Shown: piece by piece, positions 17,533-25,698 of the stretch
Position numbering within the stretch: position 1 is the stretch's first letter
How the letters are laid out: the number at the start of each line of letters is the position of its first letter
The notes under the pieces: generated by a model
Told to the model about the DNA's origin: nothing
The model's database searches: none
Seen by the model: only the letters and a program-made list of their open reading frames with translations
Made by a program: the position numbers and the translations under genes
Source: Nanoarchaeales archaeon
GTDB taxonomy: Archaea; Nanobdellota; Nanobdellia; Woesearchaeales; UBA583
DNA: 50,375 nucleotides
Assembly: GCA_013215525.1 (NCBI GenBank)
Contig: JABSQY010000005.1
Span: forward strand, 1 to 50,375
Direction: 5' to 3'

Positions 17533-18410
17533 AAAAATTAATTGAGATAAGAACTGGAAGTAATTCTGATATTCCAAAAATTAAAGAGTGTTATTATTTT
17601 TTAAAAGAGTTAGGTATTTCTTTTTCTCCAAGAATTTTATCAGCACATAGAACACCTGAATTAATGGCTCAAGAAGCTCGTGATTTAGAAAAAAATGGAT
17701 TTTTAGTATCAATTGCTGCTGCCGGTGGGTCTGCTCATTTAGCTGGAATGACTGCATCTGAAACTTGTATTCCAGTTGTTGCTCTTCCAGTTACATCTTC
17801 AGTTGGAGGCCTTGATGCTTTGTTGTCTATGGCTCAAATGCCGCCAGGAATCCCAAATGGGTGTTTAGGACTTGGGCAGGCTGAAAATGCTGCAATTTTA
17901 GCAGCAAGAATTATGAGTTTAGATGATATGGAAGTTAGAAACAAATTATCTTCTAAACTTGATACAAAAATTTTAGCTGAATTAAATAATATTCCAAATA
18001 TTAGTATTGTAACAGATAATGATAAGTTAGATACTTCTCTATTAGATAGATTTGGAATAAATTATTCAATTAATTCAAAGATAGATTCGCCAGTTGTAAT
18101 ATATATATTAGATGAATCTGTAATTTCTAAAAGAATTCCAAATGATGTTGAACAAATTTCAATTATCTCTCCAACTGTTAAAGACTTTGAGAATTTTAAA
18201 TTATCTGAGTTAGATAATTTAGTTGATGGTCCGTACGCTTTTACTGGTGTTCAAAGAGTTTCAAATTCTATGATTTATGCAGCACAAATTTTAGGGAATT
18301 ATTTTCCTAATGTGCGAGATAAGTTTAAAGAATATAAACATGAGTTATATCTTCAAGTTGTAGAAAAAGATAAATTAATTCAAGAAAAAGGAGTCGATTA
18401 TTATTTATAA
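17529..18410 (+). CDS. purE: N5-CAIR mutase PurE with degenerate second PurE-like half
   Basis: Converts N5-CAIR to CAIR. Residues 1-155 are a normal class I PurE: GSNSD (11-15), SAHRTPELM and AAAGGSAHLAGM. The remaining 135 residues look like a second, degenerate PurE unit: SIVTDNDKLDTSLLDRFGI, then a beta/alpha stretch, then a helical tail FPNVRDKFKEYKHEL. The second half lacks a recognisable SNSD or AHR motif. Total length is 293 aa against about 165 for bacterial PurE; tandem PurE proteins are known in some archaea. It overlaps the end of purK. Confidence 0.92.
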   Translation: MKKLIEIRTGSNSDIPKIKECYYFLKELGISFSPRILSAHRTPELMAQEARDLEKNGFLVSIAAAGGSAHLAGMTASETCIPVVALPVTSSVGGLDALLSMAQMPPGIPNGCLGLGQAENAAILAARIMSLDDMEVRNKLSSKLDTKILAELNNIPNISIVTDNDKLDTSLLDRFGINYSINSKIDSPVVIYILDESVISKRIPNDVEQISIISPTVKDFENFKLSELDNLVDGPYAFTGVQRVSNSMIYAAQILGNYFPNVRDKFKEYKHELYLQVVEKDKLIQEKGVDYYL

Positions 18411-18505
18411 TTTCACCATATTATTTTAAATATTAACTTATTTTTATTTATTATTCTACATTAATTACTACTTACAATGACAACATATATAAACTAGATT
18501 ATATT

Positions 18506-18811
18506 ATGAATGAAAAATTTTATATGTCTACAAAATCATTTTTAAAAGATAGAAAGGAAGAACTTAGAGTTCTCAGTTTAAAGCATCCAGATGTTGAAAT
18601 TAGATCAAGTACTGAAAATATATATAAATTATATGAGATGAGTACAATTCGAGGAAGACAAAAATTATTGGGTGCTGCAGTTTTAGCTATTGGCGTATTA
18701 ATTGGGTATGGGATTAATAATTATGATGAATTAGCTAATTTAGAAAAACCAGTTTCAATTAATCAAAAACAACATTTAGATGATAAATTATCAAATACTG
18801 GAAATTTCTAA
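18506..18811 (+). CDS. Small single-pass membrane protein, unknown
   Basis: A 101-aa protein with a basic, helical N-terminal half (residues 1-50), one predicted membrane helix at about 55-71 (LLGAAVLAIGVLIGYGI), and a short polar C-terminal tail. The family is not recognised. A TATA-like ATATATAAAC lies only 17 nt upstream of the first ATG, so translation may really begin at the in-frame Met codon at 18524. It lies between purE and the convergent purC with no obvious link to either. Confidence 0.55.
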   Translation: MNEKFYMSTKSFLKDRKEELRVLSLKHPDVEIRSSTENIYKLYEMSTIRGRQKLLGAAVLAIGVLIGYGINNYDELANLEKPVSINQKQHLDDKLSNTGNF

Positions 18812-18833
18812 AAAATAAGTATATTTTAAAATA

Positions 18834-19880
18834 TTACATTAAAGTGTCAAGTATTAAATTTACACTCTCTTTTATTCTTTGTTCTCTTGGCCTTAAGTCT
18901 GGAGAAAATCTTTTACCTGTTAAAAATTGATATCCTTCAATATATCTAACTGCGATTTCGTTTGCTTGCTTTTTTGTAAACATTTGAGTTTTTTCATCTT
19001 TAATCATTCCTCTTGCAAATTCTTTTGAGAAAGATTTAGGATTATTATTTTCATCTAATTCTAGATTTCCTTTACTATCAATTTTCCAAAATCTTGACGA
19101 ATCTAGAGTATATACTTCGTCTGCAACAACAATTTCTCCTTTTGAATTTTCACCGTGTTCTGTTTTTGTATCAACTAATACTAAACCTTTATCTTTTAGA
19201 AATTGAGTTATAATTCCAAATGCTAGAATTGAAGAATTTCTAATTTGAGTGTATTCATCAGTTGTACAAATATTGTTATCAAAAAAGTATTGAGGTTCTT
19301 TTGATTCATCATTTTTATCTTTAGTTGATGGCGTATCCATGATGTATGGTAGTTTACTATTTACAAATAAGTTTTCAGGTAAAACGTGTCCGCAAAATGT
19401 TCTTTGTCCATTTAAATAATGTTGATATAGTGATGTTGATGTTGAACTTTTTGCCATATACATTCTAATTACATTTTCAAATTTTATAATTTTTACATTT
19501 TCTGATGCAATTACTGTAGATGTGGATTTTAGGTTTGGAATCTCAAATTGTGATGACCCTAATACATCTTTTACAAGTTTTAACATAAAGTTATGGTTTG
19601 CTGCAAGAACTTGGTCTTTAAATGGGATTGAACCTCTGTTAACATCATGTGTTGAGATTCTATTTGTTCTAAACATTAATCTAATTGGTTCTCCATTTTT
19701 AGTTTTTAGTTTATCTGAAAATACTGAATCAGAAACTTTCCCAGGTTGGATTGTACAATCAGTTAATCTTGGAATTTCTCCATCTTCAATTAATTGCGTA
19801 ATTGTTCTACCTTCATTTACAAGGTCACAATATGTTTCAACTAATTCTTTTATTTCAAGTTTGTTTAAGATTTGTTCCAT
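18834..19880 (-). CDS. purC: SAICAR synthetase
   Basis: Phosphoribosylaminoimidazole-succinocarboxamide synthase, which joins CAIR and aspartate using ATP. Family motifs are FRTNRISTHDVNRG (substrate-binding SAICAR signature region), LVDTKTEHG, and DEVYTLDSSRFW, followed by FSKEFARGMI. At 348 aa it is longer than bacterial PurC (about 240 aa) and resembles larger forms. It starts one base after the purB stop, so purB-purC form an operon and encode consecutive pathway steps. Confidence 0.94.
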   Translation of the reverse strand: MEQILNKLEIKELVETYCDLVNEGRTITQLIEDGEIPRLTDCTIQPGKVSDSVFSDKLKTKNGEPIRLMFRTNRISTHDVNRGSIPFKDQVLAANHNFMLKLVKDVLGSSQFEIPNLKSTSTVIASENVKIIKFENVIRMYMAKSSTSTSLYQHYLNGQRTFCGHVLPENLFVNSKLPYIMDTPSTKDKNDESKEPQYFFDNNICTTDEYTQIRNSSILAFGIITQFLKDKGLVLVDTKTEHGENSKGEIVVADEVYTLDSSRFWKIDSKGNLELDENNNPKSFSKEFARGMIKDEKTQMFTKKQANEIAVRYIEGYQFLTGKRFSPDLRPREQRIKESVNLILDTLM

Positions 19881-19881
19881 T

Positions 19882-21306
19882 TTATAAAATAGTTTCTGGT
19901 TCGTATTTAGCCTCTTTAGAATATTTTTCTAAAAGTTCATTTGTAATTTCACATACTTCTTGAATTTGTTTTTTTGCTTTTCCAATAAATTTGTTTTTAT
20001 CACTTAAAATTTCTTCAATTACTTGTTTTGTAATTCCTACTTTATTTAATATTTCTTCATTTCCTAAATTTTCAGCAAGTTGAGGTTCTTTCCCTTGTCT
20101 CATATTTAATGCTTCATTAATTGCGTGTTTTTTAATAATCTCGTGCGCTTGTTCTCTTCCAATTCCTTTTTGAATTGCAAGCATTAAGATTTGTGTTGTT
20201 GCTAAAAACGGTAAATATTTGTCAACTTCTTTACTTATTACAGTTTCATAAGGTCCCATTTCATTTAAAATTGTAAGTGTTGTTTCTAATAATCCATCAA
20301 TTGTATAAAATGCGTCTGGAATTGCTATACGTCTTGTTACAGAACATGATACATCTCCTTCTTCCCATTGATTTCCTGATAAGTTTGCACTCATTGTTAG
20401 ATGTCCTTTTAATATTGCTGCAAATCCGTTTATTCTTTCTGAACTTCTTGTATTCATTTTGTGCGGCATTGCTGAGGAACCTACTTGACCTTCTTTAAAT
20501 CCTTCAGTTACTAAATCATATCCTGCCATTAATCTCATTGAGTTTGCAAAGTTTTCACATGCTGATGTGATTGCTACAAGTTTTGAAATTAATGATAAGT
20601 CAAAAGATCTTGGATATACTTGTCCAGTTGATTTTAATGTTTCTTTAAATCCTAATTGTGTTGCTACAATTTTTTCAAATTCAATTGTTTTTTCTTCTGA
20701 ACCTAATATTTTAATCATATCAATTTGTGTTCCAACTGGACCTTTAATACCTCTTAATGGATATTTTTCAATAAAATTTTCAAAATCTTTTATATGAAAA
20801 TATAATTCTTCAGCCCACATTGAAAATCTTCTTCCAAGTAAAGTTGCTTGTGCTGGTTGGTGGTGAGTTCTTGCAGTTAGAATAATATGGTCGTATTCAT
20901 TTGCTTTGTCTAACATGTGTTTTAATACAGAGATAGATTTTCCTAAAATTATTTTTGAAGATTTTAATATTTGCATTTGTTCAACATTGTCTGTTAAATC
21001 TCTACTTGTCATTCCTTTATGAATGTGTTCTGGCGCGTTTGCAGTTTTTACAAAACTTTCAATGTTTGCTTTTATATCATGTTTTGTTTTCTTTTCAATT
21101 TCTTCAATTTCTTCTAAATTAATATCATTTTTTGAAGACTCATATTTTTCAATATCTTCACTAGGAATATCAATTCCTAACTTTTTTTGCGCTTTCATTA
21201 CACTAATCCATAATTCTCTAAATGCGAGAATTTTACCTTTTTGTGAAAAAATTTCATTAATTTGTTTTGTTGTATATCTTTGAGATAAAACATTTTGATT
21301 TGTCAT
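19882..21306 (-). CDS. purB: Adenylosuccinate lyase
   Basis: Splits SAICAR to AICAR plus fumarate, and adenylosuccinate to AMP. The fumarase/aspartase-superfamily signature GSSAMPHKMNTRSSERI contains the flexible catalytic Ser loop. The N-terminal ARTHHQPAQATLLGRRF segment and PEHIHKGMTSRDLTDN carry the expected His residues. At 474 aa it is full length. TATA (minus-strand AATATTTATAACC at about 21327-21339) lies 27 nt before the ATG. It leads the purB-purC operon, divergent to purO. Confidence 0.96.
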   Translation of the reverse strand: MTNQNVLSQRYTTKQINEIFSQKGKILAFRELWISVMKAQKKLGIDIPSEDIEKYESSKNDINLEEIEEIEKKTKHDIKANIESFVKTANAPEHIHKGMTSRDLTDNVEQMQILKSSKIILGKSISVLKHMLDKANEYDHIILTARTHHQPAQATLLGRRFSMWAEELYFHIKDFENFIEKYPLRGIKGPVGTQIDMIKILGSEEKTIEFEKIVATQLGFKETLKSTGQVYPRSFDLSLISKLVAITSACENFANSMRLMAGYDLVTEGFKEGQVGSSAMPHKMNTRSSERINGFAAILKGHLTMSANLSGNQWEEGDVSCSVTRRIAIPDAFYTIDGLLETTLTILNEMGPYETVISKEVDKYLPFLATTQILMLAIQKGIGREQAHEIIKKHAINEALNMRQGKEPQLAENLGNEEILNKVGITKQVIEEILSDKNKFIGKAKKQIQEVCEITNELLEKYSKEAKYEPETIL

Positions 21307-21326
21307 AATACTTTTTACTTTTTAGA

Positions 21327-21393
21327 GGTTATAAATATTACTAATTTGTCAAAGTTTTTACTTATCAGTGATACTATTCGAAATATTTATAAA
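21327..21393. promoter_or_regulatory. Divergent promoter of purB and purO
   Basis: The purB TATA on the minus strand (about 21327-21339) and the purO TATA on the plus strand (ATTTATAAA, 21384-21393) flank a 45-bp spacer. Neither promoter leaves room for a leader, so control elements are expected in the spacer, but no clear palindrome was found there. Confidence 0.5.
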
Positions 21394-21415
21394 GTTCAAT
21401 TTTTAAATGTATATT

Positions 21416-22177
21416 ATGATGGATTTAAGTAACTTAGAGAATATGGAATATAGTGGGAGAGGAATAGTAATAGGGATGACTCCAAATGGAACTCCTTTTG
21501 TAAATTATACTTTAACAGGTAGAAGCCCTTCAAGTCAAGCAAGAACTCTTGAATGGACCGAAGATGGAATTTCTACATCTCCAACAGATAAGAAAACTTT
21601 AGAAACGGGAAATAAAGCACTATTAGTGTATGATGCAATAAAGTTTTTAGAAAATGGATTAGTTATTAGTAATGGTGCACAAACTAATTTAGTTGCTCAA
21701 ACTTTTCAAAATTTTGATGGAAGTGGATACACTCTTAAAAATATTTTAAAAGAGTCATTTAGAAATCCATATATGATTGAAGATATTGATGTAACTGCAC
21801 ATGAACCAGATTCTCCAATTTTTACTCCTAGAATAACTGGAATTTTAAAAAATAATTTATTTGCTTTTGGAATTTGTAGAAGAGATGAGAATGGAGAGAC
21901 AAGTAGAGTTTATAGTAATGGGACATTAAAACCAGGTCAAGCACATTTTGTATCAACGTATAAGGGAGGAAATGAGAGTCCTATTGTTTTACCTTTTGAT
22001 TTAAATTCAGCTTTAGAAATGACTATTTCTGAGAATGATATTGGAAAATTAAATTCTGCTTTTACTAATGCTATTGTTTGTGATAGAGATAAACACTTTT
22101 TTGTAGCTAGTACAACAGTTGGTCTTAATAATAATAAATTTTCTTCTTATAACATTATTAACCGTGGCGATTTATAA
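21416..22177 (+). CDS. purO: IMP cyclohydrolase, archaeal PurO type
   Basis: Closes FAICAR to IMP, the last step of de novo purine synthesis. The N-terminal YSGRGIVIGMTPNGTPFVNY and RSPSSQARTLEW match the IMP cyclohydrolase-like family typical of archaea (PurO), and the rest keeps that alpha/beta-beta-alpha pattern. About 253 aa. The start at 21416 is favoured over 21407 because TATA lies 27 nt upstream; 21419 is also possible. The stop overlaps the next start (TAATG), coupling it to the transformylase that makes its substrate. Confidence 0.88.
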   Translation: MMDLSNLENMEYSGRGIVIGMTPNGTPFVNYTLTGRSPSSQARTLEWTEDGISTSPTDKKTLETGNKALLVYDAIKFLENGLVISNGAQTNLVAQTFQNFDGSGYTLKNILKESFRNPYMIEDIDVTAHEPDSPIFTPRITGILKNNLFAFGICRRDENGETSRVYSNGTLKPGQAHFVSTYKGGNESPIVLPFDLNSALEMTISENDIGKLNSAFTNAIVCDRDKHFFVASTTVGLNNNKFSSYNIINRGDL

Positions 22178-23319
22178 TGGCAGGTGAAAATAGAACATTA
22201 CAATATAGGGAAAAGATGGATTCATCATCTATTCCAAATAATATAATTTTAAATTTAACACAAATTGAAGAATTAAGATATGGGGAAAATCCGGGACAAG
22301 CGGCTAAGTTTTTTGTAGAGTCTGGAAAAAAAAGTTCCTTTGAAGTTATAAAGTCAGGAAAAGGTGGGATGTCTGCAACTAATTGGCTTGACGTTTGTCG
22401 TGGTTATGATTTATTAAAACATTTTGATGATAGTTCAGTTGCTGTGATGAAACATGGTGTTCCTAGTGGAGTTGCTTCAGAGTATACAGATAGAACTTCT
22501 CAAAGAGATATTTATGTTGCGTCAAGAAATTGTGACATACGGTCTGCATTTGGTTCTGTTGTTGCATTTAATAAACCTTTAACAGTTGAGGCTGCAAATG
22601 AATTAAGTAAGTATTTTATTGAAGCAGTTTTAGCGCCTGAGTTTGAGGAAGGTGTACTTGGTATTTTAACTAAAAAAGCTGATATTAGAGCAATTATAAC
22701 TCCTAATTCTTCAAATTTACCTAAATATGAAGAGGATGAAGATGATAGAATTTTTTTAACAACATTACCAGGTGGTTTAATTTTAGCTCAGAAACCATAT
22801 ATGACTGGAATTAAAACTCATAATGATATTCAAAATTCTTATGAAATTGCAAATTCTGATGGACATAGTATTAGTCTTATTAAATCTGCTAATGAGGAAC
22901 AACTTAAAGAGATGGAATTTGCATGGAAAGTAAATTTTGGTGTTAGAAGTAATGGAATTGTTTTTACAAAAGATAGAAAAACTTTAGCAATTGGAACTGG
23001 AGAACAAGAAAGAGTTGGAGCAGTTGAACAAGCAATTGTTAAAGCTTATCAAAAACATGCAAGTTTACATAATATTGATTTTAATTCTTTAAATGGTATT
23101 TCAGATTTAGAAAAAATTATAAGTCCTTTACAGGGTTCAATTTGTTCATCAGATGCATTTTTCCCAAAACCAGATTCTATTGAAACGATGGCAAGAGTAG
23201 GAGTTGCAGGTGTAATTCAACCAGGTGGTTCTAAGGGAGATTATTCAATTGTTAAAGCAATAAATGAAAATAATATGGTTTTAGGTTTATCTGACAAGAG
23301 ATGTTTTGGACATTTTTAA
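22177..23319 (+). CDS. purH: AICAR transformylase (PurH C-terminal domain alone)
   Basis: Formylates AICAR to FAICAR. It corresponds only to the AICARFT domain of bifunctional PurH: ELRYGENPGQAAKF, VMKHGVPSGVA (equivalent of the catalytic KHxNPCG region, here with Val-Pro-Ser), SAFGSVVAFNKPL, FAWKVNFGVRSNGIV, SSDAFFPKPDSIE and VIQPGGSKGDYSI. The cyclohydrolase domain is absent and supplied by purO, whose stop overlaps this start. At 380 aa it is a complete domain pair. The 3' end overlaps the purN start by 19 bases. Confidence 0.92.
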   Translation: MAGENRTLQYREKMDSSSIPNNIILNLTQIEELRYGENPGQAAKFFVESGKKSSFEVIKSGKGGMSATNWLDVCRGYDLLKHFDDSSVAVMKHGVPSGVASEYTDRTSQRDIYVASRNCDIRSAFGSVVAFNKPLTVEAANELSKYFIEAVLAPEFEEGVLGILTKKADIRAIITPNSSNLPKYEEDEDDRIFLTTLPGGLILAQKPYMTGIKTHNDIQNSYEIANSDGHSISLIKSANEEQLKEMEFAWKVNFGVRSNGIVFTKDRKTLAIGTGEQERVGAVEQAIVKAYQKHASLHNIDFNSLNGISDLEKIISPLQGSICSSDAFFPKPDSIETMARVGVAGVIQPGGSKGDYSIVKAINENNMVLGLSDKRCFGHF

Positions 23320-24242
23320 AATTGGAAAATTATTTAAATACAGGAACTGCTCAAAAAAATCCTTTTTTTCAAGGACTTAATTTTGGGTCTTTATATAGTC
23401 CTCAAGTACAAGGAAAAATGAATGCTGCAGCTTTTATGAGTGGGTCTGGTTCTAATTTTGAAGAAATGTATGGATTAGAAAAAAGATTAGGAAATAATGC
23501 TCCATACAAAATTAAAGTTGTTGTTACAGATACAACAAAAGGATATATTAATGCAGGAAAAATTATTCAAAGAGTTACAGGAAATCAAGATACAATTCCT
23601 AGGATATTTTTGAAACCTTCTGTAATTATTGATGAAAGATTTAAAGGTAAAGATAATCCATTAAAAGAACGAGGTAGAACTCAATACGATATGGCTGTTA
23701 TTGAAGAATTAGATTCACATAATGTAAATTTTGGAATTTTAGCAGGATATATGAGATTATTATCAACTGATTTTATTACTAGATTAGGTTTTAATAATGT
23801 ACACCCATCACCTTTAAATGTAATTAATAAATTTACTGGAGAAAGAGAATTCACTGGGGATAATGCAGTTAGAGATCAAATTTTAGCAGGGAGAAATTAT
23901 TTACAATCAACTGTAAATGTTGCAAGAGCAGGAGCAGATACAGGAGAAATTTTAATGATTTCAAATAAATCAAATATTGATTTAGGTGGATATTCATTAG
24001 ATGATTTAAGAAATAATGATGATTTATTAAATAAAATAATTAGTTCTAATCAAGATAGATTAAAGAAAATTGGAGATTTAGATATTTTTCCAAAATCAAT
24101 GATTTTAACTGCATTAGGAAAATATAAATTTAATCCTAATGGTAAATTAATGTTTAATGATGTTGTAAAGTTTAAAAATTCTAGTGAAATGAAAATGGAT
24201 GAATTTAATAGAGCGTTAAAACACTTATCAATTAGAGTTTAA
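23301..24242 (+). CDS. purN: Phosphoribosylglycinamide formyltransferase-like protein (PurN)
   Basis: Probable GAR transformylase. Formyltransferase motifs are AAFMSGSGSNFEEMY (phosphate loop), FGILAGYMRLLSTDFI, NNVHPSPLNVI with the catalytic His, and ARAGADTGEILM containing the catalytic Asp. It is longer than bacterial PurN (313 against about 212 aa), with an extra 40-residue N-terminus (NPFFQGLNFGSLYSPQVQGKM lies just before the Rossmann start) and a C-terminal extension after the active site. The ATG at 23301 overlaps the transformylase gene by 19 nt; the next Met (residue 40) is right at the fold, so the early start is kept. Another 10-formyl-THF-dependent activity cannot be excluded. 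Confidence 0.85.
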   Translation: MFWTFLKLENYLNTGTAQKNPFFQGLNFGSLYSPQVQGKMNAAAFMSGSGSNFEEMYGLEKRLGNNAPYKIKVVVTDTTKGYINAGKIIQRVTGNQDTIPRIFLKPSVIIDERFKGKDNPLKERGRTQYDMAVIEELDSHNVNFGILAGYMRLLSTDFITRLGFNNVHPSPLNVINKFTGEREFTGDNAVRDQILAGRNYLQSTVNVARAGADTGEILMISNKSNIDLGGYSLDDLRNNDDLLNKIISSNQDRLKKIGDLDIFPKSMILTALGKYKFNPNGKLMFNDVVKFKNSSEMKMDEFNRALKHLSIRV

Positions 24243-24278
24243 CGTAATGTTTATAATCTCTTAATTTATATATTTTTT

Positions 24279-25403
24279 ATGAGTGAAAAAATTACATATA
24301 AGGATGCTGGAGTTAATGTTGATTTAGGTAATGAGGCGTCAAAAATTTTTTATAAAGCGTCAAAATTATCTTGGAATAATAGGGTTGGAAAGTTTGGGGA
24401 AGTTAAATCTTCTCAGAATTCTTTTTCAGGTTTAAGATTTTTAGATTTAGGGGATACTCCAAAAGGTACTAAAGTTTCATTAAGTTCAGATGGGATTGGT
24501 ACAAAAGTTGAGATTGCTGAGAGAATGAAAAATCATTCAACAATTGCTTTTGATTTGATTGCAATGGTTGCAGATGATGCAGTTGTTAGAGGTGGAGTTC
24601 CTATTTCTTTAGCTACAGTTTTAGATGTTAATTCTTTAAGTAAAGATAAAAATGTTTTTAAGTATTTACAACAATTAGGAGAAGGATATACAAAAGCTGC
24701 AGATAGTGCTGGTATTTCAATTTCAAATGGAGAACTTGCAGAGTTGCCAGATAGAATTTGCGGGTATGGTGATTTTAATTATAATTGGGGTTCAACTCTT
24801 TTATGGGCATCAACGTCTGATAAATTAATTGATGGGTCTAAGGTTGAAGTTGGTTCAAGTGTTGTATTTTTACAGGAAAAAGGATTTAGGTCTAATGGTT
24901 TTTCTTTGTTAAGAAAAATCATGAAATCTAATTTTGGTGATGAGTGGCATAATAAAGAAGTTGATGGAATTAAGTTAGGAGAAGAAGCTTTAATTCCTTC
25001 AACAATTTATTGTAAATGTGTTGTTGATATGATTGGAGATTTAGGTGAAGATGCTAAGTGTAATGTTCAAGCTGTGTCTCATATTACTGGTGGAGGAGTT
25101 CCAGAAAAATTAGGAAGAGTTTTAGAAGAAGTTAATTTGGGTTTAGAATTAGATAATTTATATACTCCTAATGCTTTGATGTTAAAGTGTCAAGAACTTG
25201 CAAGTATTCCTGATGAAGAGATTTACAAGACTTGGTGTATGGGTCAAGGAATGGCAATTATTACTAATGAACCTGAAAAGGTTATAGCTATTGCTAAAGA
25301 ACATAATATTGATGCTAAAGTTGGTGGAAAAATTGTATCTGGACAAAAAATTAGAATTAAAAGTCAAGGTTTTTTTAAAAAAGATGAGTGGTTAGAGTTC
25401 TAA
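24279..25403 (+). CDS. purM: AIR synthetase (FGAM cyclo-ligase)
   Basis: Converts FGAM to AIR with ATP. The protein opens with ITYKDAGVNVDLGNEA and has the ATP/substrate loop LSSDGIGTKVEIAERM, AMVADDAVVRGGVPI, and ITGGGVPEKLGRVL. At 374 aa it is full length. TATA at 24249-24258 lies about 26 nt before the ATG, so it has its own leaderless transcript although purN ends only 36 nt upstream. Confidence 0.95.
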   Translation: MSEKITYKDAGVNVDLGNEASKIFYKASKLSWNNRVGKFGEVKSSQNSFSGLRFLDLGDTPKGTKVSLSSDGIGTKVEIAERMKNHSTIAFDLIAMVADDAVVRGGVPISLATVLDVNSLSKDKNVFKYLQQLGEGYTKAADSAGISISNGELAELPDRICGYGDFNYNWGSTLLWASTSDKLIDGSKVEVGSSVVFLQEKGFRSNGFSLLRKIMKSNFGDEWHNKEVDGIKLGEEALIPSTIYCKCVVDMIGDLGEDAKCNVQAVSHITGGGVPEKLGRVLEEVNLGLELDNLYTPNALMLKCQELASIPDEEIYKTWCMGQGMAIITNEPEKVIAIAKEHNIDAKVGGKIVSGQKIRIKSQGFFKKDEWLEF

Positions 25404-25698
25404 TTATCATTTTATTTTTTATTTTATTTTTATTTAAATTATAGTATTCTAATTTGGTTCAAATTTGAAACTAAGTTGTTATCCTTGAGTATGACACTCA
25501 ATTCTTTTATTAGATTCTTTGTTATTTATATTTATGTTAAAAATATTTTAATGTATATTATAGTTATATAATATTTAGATAGTATTAATATTTATTTATA
25601 TTGTGTACGTAATGTATATGTATTGTATAATATTAGATTTTAATTATTATTTAATTAATTTTTAACAATGTTTTTAAACATAAAATTTGTAATTTAAA
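25404..25698. other. AT-rich gap with palindromes between purM and the Bat-like operon
   Basis: No gene is seen. There is a perfect 12-bp palindrome TTCAAATTTGAA (25458-25469) and a hairpin TTGAGT-ATGAC-ACTCAA (25485-25501). Near the right end TTTTTAAAC (about 25671-25679) is a TATA candidate 20-25 nt before the next gene. The hairpin may be a purM terminator or part of the downstream control region. Confidence 0.4.
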
